64,000 nt of DNA from a bacterium HR40 (GTDB taxonomy: Bacteria; Pseudomonadota; Alphaproteobacteria; Geminicoccales; Geminicoccaceae). The DNA is taken from positions 124,001 through 188,000 of the forward strand of contig BEIQ01000002.1 in the NCBI GenBank assembly GCA_002898275.1, in the 5' to 3' direction. The translations under genes and the position numbers were made by a program. Below the pieces are notes generated by a model. It did not search any database. It was not told the DNA's origin and saw only the letters and a list, made by a program, of their open reading frames with translations. Shown piece by piece: positions 47,864 through 56,829 of this stretch. Within the stretch, counting starts at the first letter, position 1. Every line of letters starts with the position of its first letter.

Positions 47864-50314
47864 ATGCGAACGCATGCGCGGGTCGTGGTGATCGGCGGCG
47901 GCGTGGTGGGAGTCAGCACCCTCTATCACCTCGCCAAGCGCGGCTGGAGCGATGTCGTACTGCTCGAGCGCTTCGAGCTCACGGCTGGCTCCACCTGGCA
48001 TGCCGCTGGCCTGCTGCCGCTCTTCAACATGAGTTATTCGGTGGGCCAGCTGCACCGCTATTCGGTCGAGCTCTACAAGGGGCTCGCGGCCGAGACCGGT
48101 CAGGACGTCGGCTTCCATCCGACGGGCAATCTGCGGCTTGCGACCCATCGCGACCGGATGGACGAGTACCGCAACTACCAGTGCACCGCCGAGACCATCG
48201 GCGTCGAGTGCCACATCGTCGGCGTCGAGGACATCGTCAAACTGTGGCCGCTGCTCGATCCCAAGGGGCTGGTGGGCGGTCTCTGGCATCCCACCGACGG
48301 GCATATCGCTCCGGCCGACGTGACCATGGCCCTCGCTCGAGGCGCGCGCATGCGCGGCGCCGAGATCTACCAACATACGCCGGTGCTGGCGATCGAGCGC
48401 ACCCACCACTACGAGTGGATCGTCAAGACCGCCAAGGGCGACATCCGCTGCGAACACCTCGTCTTCGCGACCGGCAGCTGGGCCCGCCAGACGGCTCGCA
48501 TGGTCGGCCTCGAGATCCCGGTCATCCCGGTGGAGCACCAGTACATCGTCACCGATGTCGACCCGGTGCTCAAGGCCTATCGCGAGGCTGGCCATCGGGA
48601 GCTCCCCATCCTGCGCGAACCCGATGCCTCCTACTACTTCCGCGAGGAGCGCATGGGCTGGATCCTCGGCCCCTACGAAAAGGGGGCGCCCGCCTGCTTC
48701 GTCGAGGGAGTGCCCGCGGACTTCGGCAAGGAACTGTTCCCAGGCGACCTCGAACGGCTCATGCCGCATGTCGAGGCCTGCGCTCGGCGCGTGCCCTCGT
48801 TCGAAAAGGTCGGCATCAAGACCATCGTCAACGGTGCCATTCCCTACACCCCGGACGGCAATCCCATGGTGGGTCCAGCCTTCGGGATCACCAACCTGTG
48901 GATCAACGAGGGCCACAGCTTCGGGATCACCGCCGCCGGGGGCGCCGGCTGGCAGCTGGCGAACTGGATCGTCGATGGCCAGCCGTCGGTCGACATGCTC
49001 GGGGTCGATCCGCGCCGGTTCGGCTGTGTCACCAAGGACTATGCGCGGATCAAGAACCAAGAGGCCTATGAGCACGTTTTCTTCACCCACTATCCGATGG
49101 AGTACGAGAACCGGCCTGCGGCGCGGCCGGCCAAAGTGCCGCCGGTCTACGACCGGCTTCGGGCGCGCGGCGCTGTGTTCGGCATGCGCTTCGGCTGGGA
49201 ACGACCGAACTGGTTCGCGCCCAAGGGGGTGGAGCCGCGGGATATCTATTCCTTCCGGCGTTCCAACTGGTTCCCGCATGTCGGTGCAGAGGTGCGGGCG
49301 GTGCGCGAGCGGGTCGGCATCATCGAGGCCAGTCCGTTCGCCAAGTTCGAGGTCGAGGGCCCGGGAGCCCGCCGCTGGCTCGACTCCATGGTGGCCAACA
49401 GCTTGCCGCAGAAGGTCGGCGCCATCCGTCTTTGCCACATGCTCTTCCCCTCGGGCTCGGTGCGCTCGGAGTTCACCATCTGCCGTCTGCCCGACGGGCT
49501 CTGGGGCGAGCGCTTCTATCTCGTCGGTCCCGCTGCCGCTCACGACATCGACTGGGACTATCTCGTGAAGAGCCTGCCCCGGGATGGCTCGGTCATCCTG
49601 CACGACGTCACCGCCCGCTATGGCGTCTTCCTGCTGGTCGGCCCGAAGTCGCGGACGGTGCTGCAGAGGCTTGCCGATGGCGACGTGTCGAACGAGGCCC
49701 TACCGTGGCTCTCCGGCCGCGAAATGTCGGTCGGCTTCTGTGCCGGCGTGCGGGTCCTGCGAGTGAACTTCGTGGGGTCGCTCGGTTACGAGCTGCACCA
49801 CCCCATCGAGTATCAACTGCACCTCTACGAGGAGCTGTTGCGAGCGGGTGCCGAGTTCGATATCGCCGATGTCGGTCTGCGGGCCATGGACTCGCTCAGG
49901 CTCGAAAAGAGCTATCGGCTTTGGGGCAGCGATCTCAATGCCGAGAACACCCTGCTCGAGGCCGGCATGGAACGGTTCGTCCGCTTCGACAAGGGCGACT
50001 TCCCCGGCCGAGCCGCCCTCCTCGCCCAGAAGCAAAAGGGCCTGCGTTGGACCTTCCGCACCATCGAAGTCGCGGCGGAGGACGCCGATCCTTTCGGCAA
50101 CGAACCCGTCTTCCTCGACGGCGAGGTGATCGGCCGCGGCACCGCCGGCGGCTACGGTCACTATGTCGGCAAGTCCCTGATGCTGGGATACATTCGGAGC
50201 GACGTGGCGGCGATCGGCCAAGAATGTCGGGTGCGCGTCCTCGATCGCATGCTGCCGGCCCGGATCGTCGCCGACAGCCCCTACGACCCGGACAACCTCG
50301 CGCTGCGCGCCTGA
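47864..50314 (+). CDS. FAD-dependent dimethylglycine/sarcosine dehydrogenase-like protein with folate (GcvT) domain
   Basis: Two-domain flavoenzyme of 816 residues. The N-terminal half is a DAO-type oxidoreductase: VVVIGGGVVGVSTLYHLAKRG (ADP-binding), AGSTWHAAGLLPLFN with the His that carries covalent FAD in this family, VFATGSWARQ, NEGHSFGITAAGGAGWQLANW. The C-terminal half (about 430-816) is a GcvT-type tetrahydrofolate-binding aminomethyltransferase domain with SRTVLQRLADGD, FVGSLGYELHHPIEYQ, GLRAMDSLRLEKSYRLWG and GTAGGYGHYVGKSLMLGYI. Members oxidatively demethylate dimethylglycine, sarcosine or related N-methyl amines, passing the methyl carbon to folate. Substrate unproven. The end overlaps queG by 34 bases. 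Confidence 0.9.
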   Translation: MRTHARVVVIGGGVVGVSTLYHLAKRGWSDVVLLERFELTAGSTWHAAGLLPLFNMSYSVGQLHRYSVELYKGLAAETGQDVGFHPTGNLRLATHRDRMDEYRNYQCTAETIGVECHIVGVEDIVKLWPLLDPKGLVGGLWHPTDGHIAPADVTMALARGARMRGAEIYQHTPVLAIERTHHYEWIVKTAKGDIRCEHLVFATGSWARQTARMVGLEIPVIPVEHQYIVTDVDPVLKAYREAGHRELPILREPDASYYFREERMGWILGPYEKGAPACFVEGVPADFGKELFPGDLERLMPHVEACARRVPSFEKVGIKTIVNGAIPYTPDGNPMVGPAFGITNLWINEGHSFGITAAGGAGWQLANWIVDGQPSVDMLGVDPRRFGCVTKDYARIKNQEAYEHVFFTHYPMEYENRPAARPAKVPPVYDRLRARGAVFGMRFGWERPNWFAPKGVEPRDIYSFRRSNWFPHVGAEVRAVRERVGIIEASPFAKFEVEGPGARRWLDSMVANSLPQKVGAIRLCHMLFPSGSVRSEFTICRLPDGLWGERFYLVGPAAAHDIDWDYLVKSLPRDGSVILHDVTARYGVFLLVGPKSRTVLQRLADGDVSNEALPWLSGREMSVGFCAGVRVLRVNFVGSLGYELHHPIEYQLHLYEELLRAGAEFDIADVGLRAMDSLRLEKSYRLWGSDLNAENTLLEAGMERFVRFDKGDFPGRAALLAQKQKGLRWTFRTIEVAAEDADPFGNEPVFLDGEVIGRGTAGGYGHYVGKSLMLGYIRSDVAAIGQECRVRVLDRMLPARIVADSPYDPDNLALRA

Positions 50315-51438
50315 GCTGTCACCTCGGCGAGCGCACTCTCCCACTCCTCGCGCACGGTGGGATCGCGCTCGCCGGGGAGATGACGGCAGGCGAGAGCAGC
50401 CAACTCTTCGGGCGCGGCGAGCCGGCCTACCGCCCACACCGCGGCCCCGCGCACGAGCGGCGAGGGATCGGTGAGCCGGCTCGACGCTGCGCTCGAGAGT
50501 TCCGGCCGACCGGAATTGCCGATGGCGAGGAGGACGTTGCGCAGCAAGCGGGCAAGGCCGATCCGCCGGATCGCGGTGCCGCGGAAAAGAGCACGAAAGC
50601 CCGCCTGGTCGAGCCGCACGAGGTCCGCGAGCGGCGGCGCGTCGAGTTCCGATCGGTGGGCGAACAGGCCTCGCGACGCCGTTCGCGCGAACTTGTTCCA
50701 TGGGCATACCGCCAGACAATCGTCGCAGCCGTAGATGCGATTGCCCAAAAGCGGCCGGAGCGAGCGCGGGATCGGGCCCTTGTGCTCGATCGTGAGGTAG
50801 GAGACACAGAGCGTGGGATCGAGCCGACGGGGGCCGAGGATGGCGCCCGTGGGGCAAATGTCGAGACAACGCCGGCAGGAGCCGCAGCGATCGCGCTCCG
50901 GCGGGTCCGCGGGGAGCTCGAGGTCGGTCAGGATCTCGCCGAGGAACAGCCACGAGCCGAACTGGCGCGAGACGAGATTGGTGTGTTTGCCCTGCCAACC
51001 GAGACCGGCCTGCTGGGCGAGGGGTTTCTCGAGAAGGGGGGCCGTGTCGACGAACACCTTGACTCGCGCTCCGGCCCGCGCCGCGAGCCAGCCCGCGAGC
51101 TGTTTGAGTCGGCCTTTGAGCACCTCGTGATAGTCGCGGCCCCGGGCGTAGACCGAGATGTTGCCCACCTCCGGCCGCGACAGGTTGGCCAAGGGCTCAC
51201 CGGCGGGCGCATAGTTCATGCCGCAGACGACGGCGCTGCGCGCCTCCGGCCACAAGCGTGTCGGATCCTCGCGGCGATCGGCAGTGGCCACGAGCCAGTC
51301 CATGTCGCCGGCGCGACCCGCCGCCAGGAAGGCGCGATACTCGCGGCGTACGTCCTCCGGCAACCTCGCTTGGGTGACGCGGACGACATCGAACCCGAGC
51401 GCCCGGGCGCGCGCCTTTACCTCCGCAACCAGCTCCAT
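50281..51438 (-). CDS. queG: epoxyqueuosine reductase QueG
   Basis: Last enzyme of queuosine tRNA modification; 385 residues, cobalamin- and iron-sulphur-dependent. The DUF1730 region contains VVCGMNYAPAG, ARGRDYHEVLKGRLKQLAGW and DTAPLLEKPLAQQAGLGWQG; the two 4Fe-4S motifs are CGSCRRCLDICPTGAILGP and YGCDDCLAVCPWNKFAR. A C-terminal HEAT-like segment (GNSGRPELSSAASSRLTDPS) is normal for the longer family members. ATG 51438, 23 bases after the GST stop, so they share a transcript. Confidence 0.95.
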   Translation of the reverse strand: MELVAEVKARARALGFDVVRVTQARLPEDVRREYRAFLAAGRAGDMDWLVATADRREDPTRLWPEARSAVVCGMNYAPAGEPLANLSRPEVGNISVYARGRDYHEVLKGRLKQLAGWLAARAGARVKVFVDTAPLLEKPLAQQAGLGWQGKHTNLVSRQFGSWLFLGEILTDLELPADPPERDRCGSCRRCLDICPTGAILGPRRLDPTLCVSYLTIEHKGPIPRSLRPLLGNRIYGCDDCLAVCPWNKFARTASRGLFAHRSELDAPPLADLVRLDQAGFRALFRGTAIRRIGLARLLRNVLLAIGNSGRPELSSAASSRLTDPSPLVRGAAVWAVGRLAAPEELAALACRHLPGERDPTVREEWESALAEVTAQARSARLSGS

Positions 51439-51461
51439 GGGCGGGAGATCGCGCGTCCGGA

Positions 51462-52133
51462 TCAGAAGTCCAGATCCCCATAGTGGGGCGGCGGCTTGAG
51501 CGCCACGATGCGGTCGGCGAGCAGGGGACGAAAGCTCGGGCGGGATTTCATCCGCGCGTACCAGTTGCGCGCGCTCTCGAACTGATCCCACGGCACGTCC
51601 CCGAGATAGTCCAGTACCGAGAGGTGCGCCGCGGCGGTAATGTCGGCCATGGTGAGCTCGTCCCCGGCGAGCCAACGCCGCTCCTCGTAGAGATGGGCGA
51701 TATAGGCGAGGTGGAAGCGAATATTGGCGGTTCCCTGGCGCAGGGCCTCGGAATTGGGGGTGCCGCTGCGCTTGAGGCGCTTGAGCAGCTTTTCGCCCCA
51801 GAGCAGATCGGTCACCTCGCGGCGGAATTTGACGTCGAACCAGGCGACGAGCCGGCGGGTCTCGGCGCGCTGCTCGAGGGTGCGGCCGTAGAGGGTGGTA
51901 TCCGGCCAGGCCTCTTCGAGATATTCGGCGATGGCGTTGCTGTCGGCGATGACGAGTTCGCCGTCGACCAGCACGGGCACTTCGAGGGCAGGATTGAGAC
52001 GGAAGAACTCGGAATCCTCGCCTTCCTCCCACGGCGCCACCTCGACCAACTCCGCCGGCAGCCCCTTTTCCCTGAGCGCCACCCGGATCTTGCGGCTGAA
52101 CGGACAAAGGGGCAGATGATAGAGGCGCAGCAT
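51462..52133 (-). CDS. glutathione S-transferase family protein
   Basis: A 223-residue thioredoxin-fold transferase. The N-terminal domain LRLYHLPLCPFSRKIRVALR has a C-P-F-S active-site motif with Cys near residue 10; NPALEVPVLVDGELVIADSN is the cis-Pro and glutathione-binding loop with Asp-Ser. The C-terminal helical domain has WLAGDELTMADITAAAHLSV. It may use glutathione from gshB at 31.4 kb. ATG 52133, with queG as downstream partner; this pairing (GST-queG) occurs in other alphaproteobacteria. Confidence 0.9.
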   Translation of the reverse strand: MLRLYHLPLCPFSRKIRVALREKGLPAELVEVAPWEEGEDSEFFRLNPALEVPVLVDGELVIADSNAIAEYLEEAWPDTTLYGRTLEQRAETRRLVAWFDVKFRREVTDLLWGEKLLKRLKRSGTPNSEALRQGTANIRFHLAYIAHLYEERRWLAGDELTMADITAAAHLSVLDYLGDVPWDQFESARNWYARMKSRPSFRPLLADRIVALKPPPHYGDLDF

Positions 52134-52285
52134 CGGGCGGATCTCCAGGCCGTGACGGATCCCGGCACGGCGAGAGAAACGCGAACGATTGCCCGCGCGC
52201 AAGTGGGGCCCGGATGGATTCGGCCGTCGCGGTACGCTGTCATGGTCGCCGGGCGGCGCCGGCAGTCGCGAGGGGAGCGCGAGGC

Positions 52286-52945
52286 ATGAGGTTCGCCAAC
52301 CGGCGGGATGCCGGAAAACGGCTGGCGGAGAAGCTCAAGGGCACGATCGAAGGGCCGGTCTCCGTCTTCGCCCTGCCGCGCGGCGGCGTGCCCGTCGGGC
52401 TCGAGATCGCCAAGGCGTTGCGGGCTCCGCTCGATCTCGTCATGGTGCGCAAGATCGGGGCTCCCGGCCAGCCGGAGCTGGCGCTCGCGGCGGTCGCCGA
52501 CGGCGAACAGCCCGAACTCGTGATCAACGAGGACGTGATGCGCATGACCGGGGCGACCCGCGACTATCTCGAGCGGGAAGCGCGGGCGGAGCTCGCCGAG
52601 ATCGAGCGCCGGCGGCACCGTTATCTCGCCGGTAGAGCGCGGGCGCCGGTGGCTGGCCGCACGGTGATCGTGGTCGACGATGGCATCGCGACCGGAGCGA
52701 CCATGCGCGCGGCGCTTCGGGCACTGCGTCGCGGCGGTCCGCGCGAACTGGTGCTCGCGGTGCCAGTCGCCCCGCCGGATACGCTCGATCGACTGCGGCC
52801 CGAGGCCGACCGCATCGTCTGCCTCTATACTCCCGAGTGGTTCGCCGCGGTCGGACAGTTCTATGACGAATTCACCCAGACGACCGACGAGGAGGTGATC
52901 CAAGCGCTCGCCGAAGCGCCTCCCGACCGGGAGGAGGAAGCGTGA
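52286..52945 (+). CDS. phosphoribosyltransferase family protein
   Basis: A 219-residue PRTase fold protein. The PRPP loop is VIVVDDGIATGATMRAALRA (about residues 128-147), with the ALPRGGVPVGLEIAKAL and LVMVRKIGAPGQPELALAA segments of the free-standing ComF/DUF-type PRTases. It lacks an obvious nucleobase-specific hood, so its acceptor is unknown. The GTG of the nicotinate phosphoribosyltransferase gene overlaps its stop (GTGA), suggesting a shared pathway. Confidence 0.88.
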   Translation: MRFANRRDAGKRLAEKLKGTIEGPVSVFALPRGGVPVGLEIAKALRAPLDLVMVRKIGAPGQPELALAAVADGEQPELVINEDVMRMTGATRDYLEREARAELAEIERRRHRYLAGRARAPVAGRTVIVVDDGIATGATMRAALRALRRGGPRELVLAVPVAPPDTLDRLRPEADRIVCLYTPEWFAAVGQFYDEFTQTTDEEVIQALAEAPPDREEEA

Positions 52946-54324
52946 GCGCCGCCGCCTCGCCCTGCACCGCCGCGCCGATGCTCGACATCCTGCGGACGCC
53001 GCTGCTGACCGACCTCTACGAACTCACCATGTACGACGCCTATCTCGAGGCCGGCATGGTGGGACCGGCGAGCTTCGAATTCTTCGTCCGCAAGCTTCCG
53101 CCTTGCCGCAATTTCCTGCTCGCGTGCGGGCTCGCGCAAGTGGTGGAGTTCGTGCTCGGCGCCCGCTTTGGCGAGGCCGAACTCGCCTGGCTCGAGGGCT
53201 GCGGACGATTTTCCCCGAGGACCATCGCCCGTCTCGCCCGCTTCCGCTTCACCGGAGATGTCGACGCCGTGCCGGAGGGCACGGTGGTCTTCGCCCACGA
53301 GCCCATCCTGCGCGTCACCGCACCCCTGCCCGAAGCGCAACTGCTCGAGACTCGGCTCGTCAATCTCCTCCACTTCCAGACCCTGATCGCCTCCAAGGCG
53401 GCGCGGATGGTGCTGGCCGCTGGCGAGGGCAAGATGTTGCTCGACTTCGGGCTCAGGCGGGCGCACGGGGCGGAAGCCGGCGTGCTCGCGGCACGGGCGA
53501 GCTACATCGCCGGCTTTGCCGGCAGCGCTACGGTGCCGGCGGAACCGCTTTTCGGCATTCCCGTCTATGGCACCATGGCCCATTCCTTCGTCCAGGCCCA
53601 CGAGGACGAGATCCAGGCCTTTCTCCATTTCGCCCGCGCCCGACCGCAATCCCTGGTGCTCTTGATCGACACCTACGATACCGAGCGCGCCGCTCAGCGC
53701 GTCGTCGAGCTCGCGCCCAAGCTCGCCGCCGAAGGCATCCCGCTGCGGGGCGTGCGCATCGATTCGGGCGACCTCGCCGAGCACGCGCGAAAGGTGCGAC
53801 GCATCCTCGACGAAGGCGGGCTTCGCGAGGTCCGGATCTTCGCGAGCGGCGGCATCGACGAGCAGCTGATCGCCCGCCATGTCGCCGAAGGGGTGCCGAT
53901 CGACGGTTGGGGAGTCGGGACCAGCCTCACCACGTCGAACGACTGGGCATCCCTCGACTGCGCGTACAAGCTCGTCGACTATGCGGGCAAACCGCGACGC
54001 AAGCGTAGCGAAGGCAAGGCGACGCTGCCGGCGCGCAAGCAGGTCTTCCGCCGCTTCGACCGGAGCGGCCGGATGGTCGCCGACACCATCGCCCTGGAGA
54101 GCGAACGGCTCGCAGGCGAGCCTCTTCTCGTTCCCGTCATCCGTGGCGGCGAGCTGGTTTCGCCCCTTCCCTCGCTCGCGCGCATCCGCGAGCGGGTGCA
54201 GGCGCAATACCGAAGTCTCCCCGAGCCCCTCAAGGGCCTCGAGCCGGCCCACGACTATCCGGTCGACATCTCGCAAGGGCTTTCCCGGCTGGTGCAAAGC
54301 CTCGATCAGGCTGGTGATCCGTGA
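52942..54324 (+). CDS. pncB: nicotinate phosphoribosyltransferase
   Basis: Converts nicotinate and PRPP to nicotinate mononucleotide in NAD salvage; 460 residues. Signatures are LLTDLYELTMYDAYLEAGM at the N-terminus (about residues 20-40), FEFFVRKLPPCRNFLLACG, LLDFGLRRAHG, FGIPVYGTMAHSFVQAHED (catalytic-loop His), LIDTYDTERAAQ, GVRIDSGDL and FASGGIDEQLI, the phosphoribosyl site, and a WGVGTSLTTSNDWASLDCAYK end. It is the PncB2-like form with a C-terminal extension. The start may be GTG 52942 (overlap) or ATG 52978. Confidence 0.93.
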   Translation: MSAAASPCTAAPMLDILRTPLLTDLYELTMYDAYLEAGMVGPASFEFFVRKLPPCRNFLLACGLAQVVEFVLGARFGEAELAWLEGCGRFSPRTIARLARFRFTGDVDAVPEGTVVFAHEPILRVTAPLPEAQLLETRLVNLLHFQTLIASKAARMVLAAGEGKMLLDFGLRRAHGAEAGVLAARASYIAGFAGSATVPAEPLFGIPVYGTMAHSFVQAHEDEIQAFLHFARARPQSLVLLIDTYDTERAAQRVVELAPKLAAEGIPLRGVRIDSGDLAEHARKVRRILDEGGLREVRIFASGGIDEQLIARHVAEGVPIDGWGVGTSLTTSNDWASLDCAYKLVDYAGKPRRKRSEGKATLPARKQVFRRFDRSGRMVADTIALESERLAGEPLLVPVIRGGELVSPLPSLARIRERVQAQYRSLPEPLKGLEPAHDYPVDISQGLSRLVQSLDQAGDP

Positions 54325-54327
54325 GGC

Positions 54328-55401
54328 ATGGTGGCAGCCCGAGCCATCGACCGCGAGGTCGCCGAAAAGCTCCGCTTCCTGTCGGATCCCGAGAGTTACG
54401 GAGACGAGCGGCCGGCAACCGTCGAACGCATCGAGACCCACATGTCGTGGGTCTTTCTCACCGAGCGTTTCGCCCGGAAGCTCAAAAAGCCGGTGCGCTT
54501 CCCCTTCCTCGACCTGTCCACCCTCGCGGCCCGCGAACGCCTGTGTCGGATGGAGCTCCGGCTCAATCGCCGGCTCGCCGAGGAGGTCTATCTCGGTGCT
54601 GTGCCGCTCGTGCGCCGTGCGGACGGTCGGTTGCAACTGGGCGGCGAAGGCCGGGTGGTCGACTGGCTCGTCGAGATGAAACGTCTGCCGCGCGAGCGCA
54701 TGCTCGATTGCCGGCTCGAGGCGGGACCGGTCGGCATGGCGGAGCTCCTGCCGGTGGTTCGCCGTCTCGCGCGCTTCTTTTCTACCGCCGAGCGCGCCGA
54801 TCGCGATTTCGAAACCCACTGGGGTTTGCTCGCACGCGAGCTCGTCCTCGACCTCGCCGCCTTGGCGCAGCCCGCAGCGGGCATCGCCGATGTCACCGTC
54901 CGGCGAGTCTTTTCGGGTCTGTTCGCCGCCCTTGCCCGTCATCGCACCGCTCTCGCCGCCCGGCTCGCCGCCGGTAGAGTGATCGACGCGCATGGCGACC
55001 TGAGACCCGAGCATGTGTTCCTCGGCCCGCCACCGGCGGTGATCGACTGCCTCGAATTCTCGAAGGAACTGCGGGTACGAGATACAGCCGACGAGATGGC
55101 CTTTCTCGCCCTCGAGTGCGAACGATTGGGCCGACCCGAGACCGGTGAACTGCTGCTCGCCCTCTACGAGCGGGAGACCGGCGATCGGCCGGGAGCACAG
55201 CTCTATGCGCTGTTCAAGGCGCTGCGGGCAGCCCAGCGCGCGCGGCTCGCGGTCTGGCACGCCGCCGACCCCGGGAACCGGCCGAAGGCGTACTGGCTCG
55301 CTCGGGCGGCGACCTATCTCGAGCTCGCACTTCGGTACGTGTCGATCGCTCGTGCCGGCGAGCTGCCGCGCGACCGCGGTCTCCCCGGCCTCTCCCGCTA
55401 G
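54328..55401 (+). CDS. aminoglycoside-phosphotransferase-like kinase (APH fold)
   Basis: A 357-residue protein kinase-like fold. The N-lobe has ERIETHMSWVFLTERFARKL and KKPVRFPFLDLSTL; the catalytic loop is IDAHGDLRPEHVFL (about residues 225-240), and VIDCLEFSKELRVRDTADEM is the metal-binding Asp and following helix. This is the APH half of proteins that elsewhere are fused to an ATP-binding AAA domain; here the second half is absent. It starts 3 bases after the pncB stop, so the kinase may act in the same salvage context; true substrate unknown, antibiotic resistance is not implied. Confidence 0.8.
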   Translation: MVAARAIDREVAEKLRFLSDPESYGDERPATVERIETHMSWVFLTERFARKLKKPVRFPFLDLSTLAARERLCRMELRLNRRLAEEVYLGAVPLVRRADGRLQLGGEGRVVDWLVEMKRLPRERMLDCRLEAGPVGMAELLPVVRRLARFFSTAERADRDFETHWGLLARELVLDLAALAQPAAGIADVTVRRVFSGLFAALARHRTALAARLAAGRVIDAHGDLRPEHVFLGPPPAVIDCLEFSKELRVRDTADEMAFLALECERLGRPETGELLLALYERETGDRPGAQLYALFKALRAAQRARLAVWHAADPGNRPKAYWLARAATYLELALRYVSIARAGELPRDRGLPGLSR

Positions 55402-55439
55402 TGCCACGAGCCGATGGGCGTGGCAGGCCGGAACCGGGC

Positions 55440-56723
55440 CTAGCTGCGTCCGTCGTCGAGACGTTCCACGGGTCCGCGCCGCACGCGCAAGAGCGCGAGC
55501 CGGTGCCGCTGCCGCCGCACCACCTCGACTTCGTAGCCGTCGATCTTCAAGGTCTCCCCCGCCTCGGGGATCCGCCCCGCCACTTCCATCACCAGCCCAG
55601 CGAGCGTGGCTGCTTCCCCTTCCGGCAGATCCCATTCCATGTGCCGGTTGAGATCGCGCACCGGCACACTGCCCTCGACCAGGGCACTGCCACCGTCCTC
55701 GCGCTGGATTTCGGCGAGCTCGACGTCCTTCTCGTCGACGATGTCGCCGACCACCTCCTCGACGATATCCTCGAGCGTCACGAGACCGAGCAGCGATCCG
55801 TACTCGTCGACCACGAGCGCCATGTGCAACTGGCGGTGGCGGAAGGCCAAAAGCTGGGTGGCGAGGGGCGTGGTGGCGGGCACGAACCACGCGGGCTTCA
55901 TGATCGCCCGGAGGGTGACATCTTCGCGCAGCCGGCCGGTGTCGTCGATGCACTGCAGGATGTCGCGGATGTGCACGATGCCGACGATCTCCTCGGCCGT
56001 TCCGGCATGCACCGGAAAGCGGCTGAACGGTTTCTCCTTGAGGAGCGGCAGCACCGAACGCGGAGTCGCGTCCGCCGGCAACGTGGCCATGCGGCTGCGG
56101 TGCGTGACCACGTGCCGCACCTCCAGCTCGAGCAGGTCGAGCACGCCGGAGAGCATCTCGCGCTCGGGTTCGTTCAACACGCCGCGTTCGGTCCACAGCG
56201 CGATCGCCGCGCGCAGGAAGGCGGCGCGCGAGGCGGCCGCGGCACGACCGCGCGCGGCAGCGCGCGGTGCCATGGCGAAGAGCGCGTGCAGGAGGAGGGT
56301 CGCCGGCGTGAACAGCACCACCAGCCCGCGCAGCACGGGTGCCAGGGCGAGGGCGAGACGCTCGGCGTGGCGCATGGCATAGGTCTTCGGCATCACCTCG
56401 CCGAAGACCACGAGCACGACCGTCATGATGGCGGTGGCGAGATACACGCCGGCCTCGCCCGTCACTCGCACGAGGGCATCGGTCGCCACCGCCGTACCGA
56501 AGATGTTCACGAGATTGTTGGCAATCAGCAAGGTCGCCACCAGCCGTTCGCGGTCCTCGAGCAGCCGCTCGAGGATGCGGGCTCGCCGGTCGCCAGCCTG
56601 CACGGCCTGGCGTACGACGATGCGCGAAGCCGCGGTGGTGGCGGTCTCGCTACCCGAAGCGAGGGCGGAGAGGGCAAGCAGCACCACGATCAGCGCGATC
56701 GTGAGCCATTCGTCGCCGATCAT
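55440..56723 (-). CDS. HlyC/CorC-type transporter (DUF21-CBS-CorC_HlyC domains)
   Basis: A 427-residue membrane protein. DUF21 helices (residues 1-140) include SALASGSETATTAASRIV and VVFGEVMPKTYAMRHAE; a CBS pair (about 200-325) holds FSRFPVHAGTAEEIVGIVHI and MALVVDEYGSLLGLVTLEDI; the C-terminal transporter-associated domain ends in VVRRQRHRLALLRV. Members move Mg/Co or Na ions. It follows aroK-aroB on the same strand, an arrangement repeated in many alphaproteobacteria. Confidence 0.92.
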   Translation of the reverse strand: MIGDEWLTIALIVVLLALSALASGSETATTAASRIVVRQAVQAGDRRARILERLLEDRERLVATLLIANNLVNIFGTAVATDALVRVTGEAGVYLATAIMTVVLVVFGEVMPKTYAMRHAERLALALAPVLRGLVVLFTPATLLLHALFAMAPRAAARGRAAAASRAAFLRAAIALWTERGVLNEPEREMLSGVLDLLELEVRHVVTHRSRMATLPADATPRSVLPLLKEKPFSRFPVHAGTAEEIVGIVHIRDILQCIDDTGRLREDVTLRAIMKPAWFVPATTPLATQLLAFRHRQLHMALVVDEYGSLLGLVTLEDIVEEVVGDIVDEKDVELAEIQREDGGSALVEGSVPVRDLNRHMEWDLPEGEAATLAGLVMEVAGRIPEAGETLKIDGYEVEVVRRQRHRLALLRVRRGPVERLDDGRS

Positions 56724-56829
56724 GTTCGACCCCGATCCTTGTCAGTACCGGGAAGCCTGCCTGCCGCTGCCGCGCTCGGCCGGTGGGTGCCGGTCGAGCC
56801 CTGCGACAAGCGGCGAGCAGGTCGCGCGT

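Noticed and set aside
54328-55401. Antibiotic-resistance phosphotransferase
   Set aside because: Only the fold matches; the sequence is closest to the kinase half of bifunctional APH/AAA proteins and sits in a nucleotide-salvage context.
52861-56196. 1111-codon minus-strand open frame
   Set aside because: Antisense to the phosphoribosyltransferase, pncB and APH-like genes and out of frame with the CorC gene; no recognisable domain.
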